Below, piece after piece: positions 17,585-26,428 of a stretch of DNA of 64,000 bases; within the stretch, counting starts at the first letter, position 1, and every line of letters starts with the position of its first letter. A program made the position numbers and the translations under genes. Source of the stretch: CAIXSC01 sp046349915 (GTDB lineage: Bacteria > Planctomycetota > Planctomycetia > Pirellulales > Pirellulaceae); contig JAXMBL010000006.1 of assembly GCA_046349915.1 (NCBI GenBank), positions 124,001 to 188,000 of the forward strand. Reading direction: 5' to 3'. Under the pieces are notes generated by a model, which was given only the letters and a program-made list of their open reading frames with translations, made no database searches and was not told the origin of the DNA.

Positions 17585-18958
17585 ACCAATCCCCACATGG
17601 TTGAGCAAAACCTGCTTGACCGCTGTCGGAACAATTCGGTCCGCGGACAGGAGGTCTTTGCGAGCGGTGATGAAGACGGGAGACTCGTTGGGATCGTCGG
17701 TCGGTAAACCATGAGACCCTCGCACCTGCTCGCCGTGCGTTGGGATCACCTCCAGTAGGGCGCGGAAGCCCAGTTTTCGCTTGGCGAGCGTCGCGGCAAT
17801 CTTCAGCTTGGGCCACGCGATCGCTGGATCGATGAACAGCTCGGCGGGATCGTACCCAGGCTTGCGATGGATATCGACCGTGCGAGCGAAATCGGGCATG
17901 GCTTGATCATTCAGCCAAAAGTAGTAAGTGAACCAGGCGTCGGGTTCGGCCAATACGACGAGTTCTCCGGCTCGCGAATGATCGAGATGGAGTTCTTGGC
18001 GAGCTTCACCGGCGTACACGCGAGCGACGCCGGGCGTTCGCGAAATCAGCGTCTGCACTTCGGCGAGTCGTCGGGGATCGTTGACATAGACGTGGGCGAC
18101 TTGATGGTCCGCGACGGCGAAGGCGGCGCTGGCGCCGGCGTCCAGCAATTCTCGCCCTAACTCGACTCGCACCGCCAACAGTCCGGCCTCGCGCAGCACG
18201 CGGTTCAAATGGACGGGGCGCGATACGGGGGCGATGCCGTATTCGCTGAGCAACACGACTTGAGTGCCTCGCTGGTCGAAGAAGTCGAGCAATTGTCCGA
18301 CGACCGCATCGACCTCGCGTAAGTCTTGTGCGACTTGAGTAAGGTCGGGGCCCCAGCGTTGCAAGCCGTAGTCGAGATGCGGGAGGTAAATCAAGGTGAT
18401 TGCGGGAGCGTGGCGTTCAACCACTTTTTGGGACGAGTCGGCGATCCATTGGGTCGAGGCGATGGTGGTCGCGGGTCCCCAGAATTGAAACAAGGGGAAT
18501 GTGCCCAGTTCCGCCTGCAAGGATTCACGCAGATCCGCGGGATGGCTATAGACGTCGGGGAGTTTCCGACCATCGCTGGGGTACATGGGACGCGGCGTGA
18601 CGCTGAAGTCCGCCGACGAATACATGTTGTACCACCAGAACATATTCGCGCAGGTGACGCTTGGGTCGGTTCGTCGAGCGGTCTCCCACAGTTTCTCGCC
18701 GGCGACCAGCCGATTGGATTGACGCCAGAATCGCACTTCGCAATCGTCACGAAAGTACCAGCCGTTACCAACGATTCCGTGTTGATCGGGCCACAGTCCC
18801 GTCAGATAGGTCGATTGCACCGAACAGGTGACGGCGGGAACCACGGGGGCGATCGTGGCCAGTCGACCACGATTCGCAAAGTCGGCGATTCGCGGCGTAT
18901 TCGCCCCAATCAAGCCAGGGGTTAGTCCAACGACATTAATGACCGCGAGCGATGCCAT
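17579..18958 (-). CDS. type I phosphodiesterase/nucleotide pyrophosphatase (alkaline phosphatase superfamily)
   Basis: A 459-residue protein of the alkaline phosphatase superfamily. The N-terminal core shows NVVGLTPGLIG, TPRIADFANRG, then PAVTCSVQSTYLTGLWPDQHGIVGNGWY, in which the Thr/Ser after PAV is the usual nucleophile position, and later LIYLPHLDYGLQRWGPD, VVLLSEYGIAP and a C-terminal THGEQVRGSHGLP. The Asp and His in these last motifs are standard metal ligands. There is no signal peptide. The ATG at 18958 lies four bases after the HtrA gene ends, so the two form an operon. Substrates could be nucleotides, phospholipid head groups or phosphonates; sequence does not decide. Confidence 0.85.
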   Translation of the reverse strand: MASLAVINVVGLTPGLIGANTPRIADFANRGRLATIAPVVPAVTCSVQSTYLTGLWPDQHGIVGNGWYFRDDCEVRFWRQSNRLVAGEKLWETARRTDPSVTCANMFWWYNMYSSADFSVTPRPMYPSDGRKLPDVYSHPADLRESLQAELGTFPLFQFWGPATTIASTQWIADSSQKVVERHAPAITLIYLPHLDYGLQRWGPDLTQVAQDLREVDAVVGQLLDFFDQRGTQVVLLSEYGIAPVSRPVHLNRVLREAGLLAVRVELGRELLDAGASAAFAVADHQVAHVYVNDPRRLAEVQTLISRTPGVARVYAGEARQELHLDHSRAGELVVLAEPDAWFTYYFWLNDQAMPDFARTVDIHRKPGYDPAELFIDPAIAWPKLKIAATLAKRKLGFRALLEVIPTHGEQVRGSHGLPTDDPNESPVFITARKDLLSADRIVPTAVKQVLLNHVGIGH

Positions 18959-18962
18959 GGGG

Positions 18963-20096
18963 TTATTCACCAGCGCCAAGCACGATGGCGACCAGTCCTT
19001 CTTGTCCTTGTCGAACGATCCCTAGTTCCACCGACTCGCCTGGCCGCTTCATCTCTACGACCGACAGGAGATCGTCAGCCGATCGCACTTTCTTGCCATC
19101 GATGGCGACGATCAAATCCGCTTGGCTGCGATCGAGACGCTGTTCTTCGTACACGAAGGGACCGCGTCGTTTTTGAGTCTTCACAACGCGAAACCCCTGG
19201 ACGCCTGCGCGTTCCGCGGGACCGCCGGGTGTAAGCGTTACGACGACCAATCCACGTTCGGTTTCGAGCACTCGAGTGATCCCAATGTCTGGTCGAATCA
19301 CTCGACCGTTCTGAATCAACTGAGGCACCACCCGAGCCAGTGTATTCACCGGAATCGCGAATCCAACCCCCGTATTCTCCCCCGTGCTACTCGCAATCGC
19401 CGTATTCATGCCAATCAGCCGACCGCGGCTATCGAGCAACGGGCCGCCTGAGTTCCCGCGGTTGAGAGCGGCATCGATCTGAATGATCGACTTGAGCGAC
19501 CGGCCCGCTCGCGTCGGCAGGCTGCGATTCAAGCTCGAGACAATCCCCAGCGTCATGGTGCGTTCGAGTCCAAACGGATTGCCGATCGCAATCACTCGCT
19601 GCCCCACTCGCAAACGCGAACTGTCGCCGAAACGGACGGGAAAAAACTCCTCGACCGGCGCCGCCACTCGCAACACCGCGATGTCGTTCATTGGATCTTG
19701 TCCGACTAACTTCGCATCGTAGGTCTCGCCATTGTAGAGGGTTACTCGAATCGTTTGAGCCCCTTCGACCACGTGGTAGTTCGTCAGTACATGTCCTTGC
19801 TGGTCGATCACGGAACCTGACCCAGCGCCTTCCACCGGGGTCTCGGCGAAGAACAGTTCAGTTTTCACCGCTTTCGTCGTGATATTCACCACGCTGCGGT
19901 TCACTCGTTCGTAAACCTCAATGTACACCCGCTCCTCGGCCGTGAAGTCGCTCCAATCGACCTGCCCTTCGGCCAGCGGCGCTTGCCCAAGGACCACGCG
20001 AGGCAACGTGAACAACAACAGTAGAAGGAGCTTGAGGATGGACAAGCGAGCGAATGAATTCGCCAAGTGACGCAAGCAACGCCGAGCGCCTTTCAT
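18963..20096 (-). CDS. HtrA/DegP-like serine protease with one PDZ domain
   Basis: A 377-residue trypsin-fold protease. The start at 20096 is chosen because it gives a proper signal peptide (basic KGARRC, then LSILKLLLLLLFTLPRVVLG, residues 18-37); a longer frame adds 55 residues without signal character. The catalytic triad is His108 (TNYHVV), Asp138 (MNDIAVL) and Ser216 (GNSGGPL). Residues 262-375 form one PDZ domain with an insertion KTQKRRGPFVYEEQRLD. It acts in the periplasm in protein quality control or regulated proteolysis. It is followed by the phosphodiesterase gene after four bases. The 553-base upstream stretch holds no clear sigma-E-type promoter. Confidence 0.92.
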   Translation of the reverse strand: MKGARRCLRHLANSFARLSILKLLLLLLFTLPRVVLGQAPLAEGQVDWSDFTAEERVYIEVYERVNRSVVNITTKAVKTELFFAETPVEGAGSGSVIDQQGHVLTNYHVVEGAQTIRVTLYNGETYDAKLVGQDPMNDIAVLRVAAPVEEFFPVRFGDSSRLRVGQRVIAIGNPFGLERTMTLGIVSSLNRSLPTRAGRSLKSIIQIDAALNRGNSGGPLLDSRGRLIGMNTAIASSTGENTGVGFAIPVNTLARVVPQLIQNGRVIRPDIGITRVLETERGLVVVTLTPGGPAERAGVQGFRVVKTQKRRGPFVYEEQRLDRSQADLIVAIDGKKVRSADDLLSVVEMKRPGESVELGIVRQGQEGLVAIVLGAGE

Positions 20097-20649
20097 GGTT
20101 CCTTCACAAACGACGCTCCGGGCCGTGTTGTTGTACAGATACGACGAGATGGAATGATCGGGGACCAACGGTTGTCTCCGTCGCTCTTCAGGTTTTTCCG
20201 CCAGCGTCTGCATTCGCGACTCCCTTCCTGACAACAACGTTGGCCATGGATCGCGGAACATTACACGAGCCGCTTTGCCAACCCGCTCGCAACCAACAGG
20301 GAATTTAGGCGAATTGGCCAGCGGCGTGGAGTCCGGATTCTGATCTTACGAATTTGGCCGTTCTTGCTGCCTCCCGCGCGCACGACGGTAGGTTCGACAC
20401 GACCGAACCAACACGAGCGACCGCGCGATACCGCATCCGTAATCTCCCTGGCTTGCCCAGTCAGCCACGTTTGCCTCATGGCCAAAATCAACGGATTCCG
20501 ATACCAAACACCGCAAACCAAAACTTGCCGCAGTTTCACTCCGCTCCGCCACTGGCGTATTCCTCCTGGACGGTAGATCCGACGTCCGCGGGAAGGGCGG
20601 TGGAGTCGATGGACCGGAAACTCTTAATATCTCTCAGGAGGATGTTCCC
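20097..20649. other. intergenic region between divergent genes, no gene seen
   Basis: This 553-base stretch separates the HtrA gene from the EPVAA-repeat protein gene. Open frames across it are short or continue in a wrong frame into neighbours. The only clear signal is the strong ribosome binding site AGGAGG at about 20636-20641, eight bases before the ATG at 20650. I see no RNA gene or repeat in it. Confidence 0.6.
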
Positions 20650-21939
20650 ATGCAACGTCCCAGCTTTGCCCTGGCCGTATTGTTCGGGGCGCTGGCTAGC
20701 GGTCTTTTGGCCGCCAATGTCGCTCCCTGTCAAGTCATCGTCGTGATGCACGAAGTGGAAGTCGAACTAAATCGTGAAGAGGGCGTCGAACAGGCCATGC
20801 CTGAATCGTGCCCGATGCCGGAGTATGCGGGTGAAGGTCAGCCCGTAACACCTCCGGCGCCCGTGACGGTTGAATCGAAGGTTGAACCTACGACGCCCGT
20901 GACGGAACCCGCTCCGATGAACGCTGATGTGGCCGGCGTCTCGCCGATGCCCGTCGAGATTGAAGCCGCCGCGACGCCAGCGACCGTCGAAGCGGTGCCC
21001 GCCGCTGATTCAGTCGCCGCCGAACCAGTCGCCGCCGAACCGGCCATTGTCGAGCCAGTCGCTACTGAGCCGGTTGCTACTGAACCAGTTGCCGCTGAAC
21101 CAGTTGCCGCTGAACCAGTTGCTGCTGAACCAGTTGCTGCTGAGCCGGTCGCTGCTGAGCCAGTTGCTGCTGAACCAGCCGCTACTGAGCCGGTCGCTGC
21201 TGAGCCTGTCGCTACTGAGCCAGTCGCCGCTGAGCCTGTCGCCGCTGAGCCTGTCGCTACTGAGCCAGTTACTACTGAGCCAGGTGCTGCTGAGCCTGTC
21301 GCTGCTGAGCCGGTCGCAACAGAATCAGTGGTCGCCGAACCTATGGCGTCCTCGACGGAAGTGATCATTCCGGATATGCCGATGAGCGAGCCGATGGCAG
21401 CTCAAGAGTCGACCGATTCCGGCGACTGGCTGACGGAAGGCTCCGAGGACCCGGCGGACGCGATGCCTGAAGTTGCTCAAACGGAAACTCCAGCGAGCGA
21501 ACCGATGGCTGTCGAGTCAACGCCAGCTGAGCCGATGGCTGTCGAGTCCGCGCCAGTCGAGTCCGCGCCGGCACAATCTGCGCCTGTCGAATCGTTGCCA
21601 ATGGATCAATCGGCCGAAGCAGCCATGTCGGAAGGTGCGGCAGTTGTTGAACAATTGGTGAAATCGGCAGTGACTGCCGAAGAGTCGCCAGAGGCAAGTG
21701 CTCCGTCCGCAACGGAATCGATCGCGACGGAAACTCCGGTCGCACCGGTTGAATCGCCGGCGGCTAAACCCGAGACCTCGGACTCGGTTTCCGCGAGCGT
21801 GCCGAGCGACGAGATCCAATCCCAGAGTCGAGAGGCGATGCTAGATGCAGCCGCAACACTTGATGCGGCATCATCTTACATCCGCGGAGTCGCAGACCTA
21901 CTGCGAGCCATGGGAAGCACGAACTCGGCGGGTCAGTAG
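20650..21939 (+). CDS. secreted protein with EPVA(A/T) pentapeptide repeats
   Basis: A 429-residue protein with a signal peptide (residues 1-25, LAVLFGALASGLLAANVAP). Residues about 115-232 consist of more than twenty nearly perfect five-residue repeats of the form EPVAA or EPVAT. A further stretch (residues 275-320) has looser repeats such as EPMAVES and PVESAPA. The DNA repeat is 15 bp and in frame. The sequence is acidic and rich in Pro, Ala and Val, so it is expected to be extended and unstructured, like a wall-spanning or spacer segment. The C-terminal 40 residues (SREAMLDAAATLDAASSYI) could form a helix. No enzymatic domain is recognised. AGGAGG precedes the ATG and a strong terminator follows at 22028. 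Confidence 0.82.
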   Translation: MQRPSFALAVLFGALASGLLAANVAPCQVIVVMHEVEVELNREEGVEQAMPESCPMPEYAGEGQPVTPPAPVTVESKVEPTTPVTEPAPMNADVAGVSPMPVEIEAAATPATVEAVPAADSVAAEPVAAEPAIVEPVATEPVATEPVAAEPVAAEPVAAEPVAAEPVAAEPVAAEPAATEPVAAEPVATEPVAAEPVAAEPVATEPVTTEPGAAEPVAAEPVATESVVAEPMASSTEVIIPDMPMSEPMAAQESTDSGDWLTEGSEDPADAMPEVAQTETPASEPMAVESTPAEPMAVESAPVESAPAQSAPVESLPMDQSAEAAMSEGAAVVEQLVKSAVTAEESPEASAPSATESIATETPVAPVESPAAKPETSDSVSASVPSDEIQSQSREAMLDAAATLDAASSYIRGVADLLRAMGSTNSAGQ

Positions 21940-22027
21940 CGATTAAATGGGGTAGCCGCGGAGGCTGGGGATTCGATTGGGGGGCCCCGGCTCCGGACTG
22001 TTCCCGAGGAATTCAGTCACACACGAG

Positions 22028-22069
22028 GACGACGGCTGCCGAATTCGGTGGCCGTCGTCTTGTTTTTTT
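22028..22069 (+). terminator. rho-independent terminator
   Basis: GACGACGGC (22028-22036) pairs with GCCGTCGTC (22051-22059), and the loop contains a further palindrome, CCGAATTCGG. TTGTTTTTTT follows directly. It lies 88 bases after the EPVAA protein gene, which it presumably terminates. Confidence 0.9.
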
Positions 22070-22082
22070 CTGGCAATTAAAT

Positions 22083-22106
22083 CAGCCGCGAAATAAAATG
22101 CGGCTG
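22083..22106. other. short hairpin in the leader of the vWA protein gene
   Basis: CAGCCGC (22083-22089) pairs with GCGGCTG (22100-22106) around a ten-base A/T-rich loop. It stands between the terminator and the gene starting at 22231, so it may be a leader structure or an operator. No further evidence. Confidence 0.45.
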
Positions 22107-22230
22107 GATTCTGAAAGTGTGTTTGCAGGCAAGTATATTTGGTCACCGAAACGAAAAGGTGGGCGACTGGTCGCGCGATTCCGCGTGACGTCGCGCTGCT
22201 GATCTGTTTTTAGTGTGCGGAGTTTCCAAT

Positions 22231-25200
22231 ATGTCCCGACGCAGGCTTTGGTTGCCGTCTCTTCTCTCGCTGACGACGCTCGTCGCGGCCACGGCACTCA
22301 GCGCGGCCCCGCCGGCGAAGACGCCGGCCGACGCGGCGCGGCTCGCCACGTACCAGAAACCCTCTGGCGAATCGTATTTCGCCTTGAGTGTGCAGGCGAA
22401 TTTGCCTGACACCTCAAGCCAAGGACGTGACGTTGTGGTGTTGTTCGACACTTCGGCGAGTCAAACGGCGGGCTTCCGCGAGGATGGGTTCGCCGCACTC
22501 GAAGAAATGCTGAAGGGGTTCAGCGACCAAGATCGCGTGCGAATCGTCGCTGTCGACCTGAACGCAGTACCCATGCAAGACAAGTTCGCGCCGGCCAACG
22601 GCGAAGCAGTCGCGAACGCCATCGCCAAACTGGATGCTCGCGTTCCGCTCGGCTCGACTGACATGATTGCCGGGCTGCGAGCCGCTGAAGCCAGCTTTGA
22701 CGAATCGTCGACGAACGCTCGCACGGTGATTTATATCGGCGACGGCGTGAGTCGCGCTCGCCTGCTGGGAGGACCGCAGCTCGAAGCTCTGTCGCGCGAT
22801 CTGGTCGCCAAGCGGATCTCGGTGTCGAGCTTTGCGGTGGGACCTCAAGTGAACCTGCCGCTGCTGGCTGCAATCGCCAATCAGACGGGTGGCTTGCTGG
22901 TCTCGGCGCCTCAAGATGCCGCAACCGCTCAGCCGACAGTTTCTCCGCAGCAAGTTGGAGCTCGCTTGTCGGCTGCGATTCGGGAAACCGTCGCTTGGCC
23001 CACCGCGACTCAGTTGCCCGAAGCCTTGAAGGATGCGCTCCCCACCACCATCCCGCCCTTGCGTGGCGATCGCGACACGGTGCTCGTCGGCAAGTTGGCC
23101 GAAGGAGATGTTGGTTCGCTGAAAGTGACCGCGGAAGTATCCGGCAAACCGGTCTCGATGCAATGGCCGCTGAAGGCGGAGAAGTCGAACGAAGAGTTCA
23201 CCTTCTTGCCGCGATTGGTGGAGCTGGCTCAAGGAGATCGCGGGGCGTCGCTCCCCACCGTGGGCTCGGAGGGCCTAAAGAGTGTCGCGGTCGCTCTACA
23301 AAGCAATGCGGACGAATTGTCGCGATTGGGCGAGCAGGCCTTTAACCGCGGTGATGCCGCGGGCGCTCGTGCGGCAGCCGATTTAGCTCTCCGCGCCGAC
23401 CCCGAAAACCCCACGGCCCGCGCCGTGATGGACGCCAGCCGTCAAGGTCTTGAATCCGTCGCTACTCAAGCCGAACCACTGCGATTGGGCACGCCTACGC
23501 CGAATGCCTCGCGGGACGGCGATCTGCTGAAGCGATTCGAACAAGAAGGCGGCGAATTTTTGGATCGCATCGAAACCGAACGTCGAGTGCTCGCTCAAAA
23601 GGTTCAAGCCGATGTCGAACGCTCGCTCGCCGATGCTCGCCAACGCATGGGCGACGATCCCGAAGGCGCGGCCGTAGCGCTCAAGGTGTTGATGGAAGAC
23701 GTCGAGCGTGCGATTGAGGTCGATGCCGAAGTTCGCAACCAACTGCGCAACAAGATTGAAGGCGCGGTTCGCGAAGCGGGCCGTCGAGCGTCGATTGTGG
23801 CCGACCAAAAGGCTCGCGACTTGGCGAATAAGGTAGCTGGCATCGAAGCGACCAAGGTGGTCGAGGCGACCGAACGTCGTCAAGAAAAAGTGAAGCAGCT
23901 GATGGAACGGTTCGCCGCGCTCATGAGCGAACAGCGATACAAGGAAGCCGAAGAAGAAGTTGCGATGCAGGTCCGGCAGATTGAGCCGGAAAACCCGGCA
24001 GCGCTCGCCGCGGCCTTCACCGCTCGAAACACCTTCAACATCCGTGAGAACGAACGCCTGTTCGAACTTCGGCACACCAACTTCGTGAATGCTCTGTTCC
24101 AAGTGGAACTCTCGCACATCCCGTTCCCGGACGAACCGCCGATCGTGTATCCGAAGTCGGACATTTGGGAGCGTTTGACGCGTGATCGTGCGAAGTACAA
24201 GTCAGTCGACTTGGCTCGAACCGGGGGCGCTGAAGAGCGAATTCTCCAGGAATTGCAGAAGCCCACGGACATCGACTTCGTCGAAGCGCCGTTGAAGGAC
24301 GTTATCGACTTCCTCGAAACCAAGCACGGTATTCCGATCGAACTCGATAAGAAGGGTTTGGAAGCCGCGGGTTTCGGCACGGAAACTCCCGTGACTCGCA
24401 CTCTTAAGGGCATCACGCTGCGATCGGGTCTCCGCCTGTTGCTCAAGGACTTCGACCTCACTTACGTCATCCGTGACGAAGTGCTGCTCATCACCTCGCA
24501 AGACGAGGCTACCAAGTCGCTGGTCACCAAGGTGTACCCAGTGGCCGACCTCGTGATCCCTGTCATCTCCGGCGGTGGCGCCTTCGGCGTCGGCGGAGGT
24601 GGTGGTTTCGGCATGGGTGGTGGCATGGGCGGCATGGGCGGTGGCATGGGCGGCATGGGCATGGGTGGTATGGGTGGCATGGGCGGTATGGGTGGAGGCA
24701 TGGGTGGCATGGGCGGCATGTTCGCCGTTGAAGAAGAGGGGATTCGCCTCAACGGTAAGAAGCCCGCTGCCGCCAAGGCGCCAACCAATGCTGCTCCGGC
24801 TAATGCTGCACCTGCCAATTCCACGCCCGCCAAGACAGGTTCGGAAGCAAAAGCTCCCGCGAAGTCGCGGGTGCCGCTCCGCATTCCAGCCATCACGCTG
24901 GACCGCAAGCCAGGCAAGTCAGTGGAACAAGCTTGGGATGCTCATTTCGCGGAACGAGAAGAGCCGGTCGCCATGGTGCGCCAGACGGCTCGCGAGTTGA
25001 TGGAGCAGAAGAAGTTCTCGGAAGTGGTCGCGATGCTAAGCGCCGCGATCCGTCATCGCCAAGTTCAGCCTTGGATGTATGAAGCCATGACCTTGGCCTT
25101 GCAGGCTGCCGACGCACCCGCCGAGGAAATCGAACGAGCGCTGATGTCAGCGGTCGATTACGCTGGTAGCACGGAAGAGGTCATGTTTATTGCTCAGTAC

Positions 25201-26313
25201 ATGGCTCGCAACGGCATGCACGGTCGCGCCTTGCGACTCTTTCAGGACATTTCCGCCGAGAATCCCTACGATGCAACTCCCTACGTGAGTGGCTTGGCTT
25301 CGGCTCAAGCCATCAATGATCGAGCAGGCATTGAATGGGCTTGCGTGGGTGTGTTGAGCCAGGCTTGGCCCACGGAACAACGCCATGTGGAACAACATGC
25401 ACGTCGAGTTGCTTTGGCAACTTTGAATGAGCTGCGGGACGCGGGCGAGAAGGACGAAGCAGCTCGCTTCGAAGCGGCATGCTTGGCTGCGATGGCTCGC
25501 GATTGTGCAATCAAGGTTACGTGGACCGGCGATGCGGATATCGATGTCCGAGTGCAGGAGCCTTCCGGAACGATTTGCTCGCTGCGAACCCCCCGCACCA
25601 CCTCGGGCGGCGTCTTGATCGGCGACTCCTATGCCAGCAAGGCTGAAATGCCGGCCGAAGGCTATTCCGAAATTTACGCTTGCCCGCAAGGGTTTAGCGG
25701 CGAGTATCAAGTTTTGTTGCGACGAGTTTGGGGCAAAGTGGCGGCGGGCCAAGTGACGGTCGACGTCTACACCCACTACGGCACCAGCCAACAGACTCAC
25801 ATTCGCCAGAACATTCCGCTCTCGGACAAGGACGCGCTCATCAAGTTCAAGCTGGCTGATGGTCGCCGAACCGTCCCCGTAGAAGAGGCCCAGGTGGCCA
25901 ACATCGCTCGCGCTCAAGTCAACGTGAACCGCCAAGTGGTCGCTCGTCAGTTGGAAGCAGCCAGCGATAGTTCGTCCGCGGTACGCGACCGAGCGTTCGC
26001 CGCCCAGCAGCAGCAAGGCGTGCAAGCGGGCCGCTTGCCATTCGGCCGACCCGGCGCTGTCGGTTTCCGACCTGAGTTGACCGTGTTGCCCGAAGGTAAC
26101 CAGATGTCCGCGATGGCGATCATCTCGGCCGACCGTCGATATGTCCGATTTACGCTGCTCGGTTCGATGCCAATCGCGTCAGGCGTGACGTCGGTTTCGA
26201 CGTTTAACTTCGTCAGCGGTGATAGTGGCGGCGGCGGAGCGGGCGGAGCGGGCGGCGGGCTCGGCGGCGGCTTGGGTGGTGGTTTGGGTGGTGGACTTGG
26301 CGGCGGCTTCTAA
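22231..26313 (+). CDS. large secreted protein with vWA, STN-like and DUF2135-like domains
   Basis: A 1360-residue protein. The ATG at 22231 has CGGAG nine bases upstream and opens with a signal peptide (residues 1-25, cleaved near LSAAP). Residues 66-240 are a von Willebrand A domain; DTSAS at 73-77 is the MIDAS metal site and STDMIAG and YIGDGVS follow in order. Residues about 390-640 are helical, charged and TPR-like. Residues about 670-776 resemble the short secretin/TonB N-terminal (STN) domain (DIDFVEAPLKDVIDFLE, then LLKDFDLTYVIRDEVLLITS). Residues 780-830 are a Gly/Met tract, and 1088-1190 match DUF2135 (WTGDADIDVRVQEPSG). The last 25 residues are nearly all Gly and Leu. It acts outside the inner membrane; binding or assembly is likelier than catalysis. 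No name is justified. Confidence 0.85.
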   Translation: MSRRRLWLPSLLSLTTLVAATALSAAPPAKTPADAARLATYQKPSGESYFALSVQANLPDTSSQGRDVVVLFDTSASQTAGFREDGFAALEEMLKGFSDQDRVRIVAVDLNAVPMQDKFAPANGEAVANAIAKLDARVPLGSTDMIAGLRAAEASFDESSTNARTVIYIGDGVSRARLLGGPQLEALSRDLVAKRISVSSFAVGPQVNLPLLAAIANQTGGLLVSAPQDAATAQPTVSPQQVGARLSAAIRETVAWPTATQLPEALKDALPTTIPPLRGDRDTVLVGKLAEGDVGSLKVTAEVSGKPVSMQWPLKAEKSNEEFTFLPRLVELAQGDRGASLPTVGSEGLKSVAVALQSNADELSRLGEQAFNRGDAAGARAAADLALRADPENPTARAVMDASRQGLESVATQAEPLRLGTPTPNASRDGDLLKRFEQEGGEFLDRIETERRVLAQKVQADVERSLADARQRMGDDPEGAAVALKVLMEDVERAIEVDAEVRNQLRNKIEGAVREAGRRASIVADQKARDLANKVAGIEATKVVEATERRQEKVKQLMERFAALMSEQRYKEAEEEVAMQVRQIEPENPAALAAAFTARNTFNIRENERLFELRHTNFVNALFQVELSHIPFPDEPPIVYPKSDIWERLTRDRAKYKSVDLARTGGAEERILQELQKPTDIDFVEAPLKDVIDFLETKHGIPIELDKKGLEAAGFGTETPVTRTLKGITLRSGLRLLLKDFDLTYVIRDEVLLITSQDEATKSLVTKVYPVADLVIPVISGGGAFGVGGGGGFGMGGGMGGMGGGMGGMGMGGMGGMGGMGGGMGGMGGMFAVEEEGIRLNGKKPAAAKAPTNAAPANAAPANSTPAKTGSEAKAPAKSRVPLRIPAITLDRKPGKSVEQAWDAHFAEREEPVAMVRQTARELMEQKKFSEVVAMLSAAIRHRQVQPWMYEAMTLALQAADAPAEEIERALMSAVDYAGSTEEVMFIAQYMARNGMHGRALRLFQDISAENPYDATPYVSGLASAQAINDRAGIEWACVGVLSQAWPTEQRHVEQHARRVALATLNELRDAGEKDEAARFEAACLAAMARDCAIKVTWTGDADIDVRVQEPSGTICSLRTPRTTSGGVLIGDSYASKAEMPAEGYSEIYACPQGFSGEYQVLLRRVWGKVAAGQVTVDVYTHYGTSQQTHIRQNIPLSDKDALIKFKLADGRRTVPVEEAQVANIARAQVNVNRQVVARQLEAASDSSSAVRDRAFAAQQQQGVQAGRLPFGRPGAVGFRPELTVLPEGNQMSAMAIISADRRYVRFTLLGSMPIASGVTSVSTFNFVSGDSGGGGAGGAGGGLGGGLGGGLGGGLGGGF

Positions 26314-26364
26314 TGCCCTGCGGAGGATATTGCTCGAATCGATAGCCTGAGTTATGGAACAAAA

Positions 26365-26399
26365 AAACGACCGGCGGACAGACAGTCCGCCGGTCGTTT
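26365..26399. terminator. bidirectional terminator between convergent genes
   Basis: A 15-bp perfect stem (26365-26379 with 26385-26399, core ACGACCGGCGGAC) and a five-base loop. An A run stands on its left and TTTGTCTTTT on its right, so it can end transcription of the vWA protein gene on the plus strand and of the gene at 26429 on the minus strand. Confidence 0.92.
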
Positions 26400-26428
26400 G
26401 TCTTTTGGGAAGCGTTCGTCCGGCTGCT

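Noticed and set aside
20354..20746. Plus-strand frame of 130 codons in the HtrA upstream region
   Set aside because: It runs into the repeat protein gene in another frame and shows no protein character or ribosome site.
20838..21368. Minus-strand frame with a GSAAT/GSVAT repeat (176 codons)
   Set aside because: It is the antisense reading of the EPVAA repeat; a 15-bp repeat keeps any frame open. No start signal, no signal peptide.
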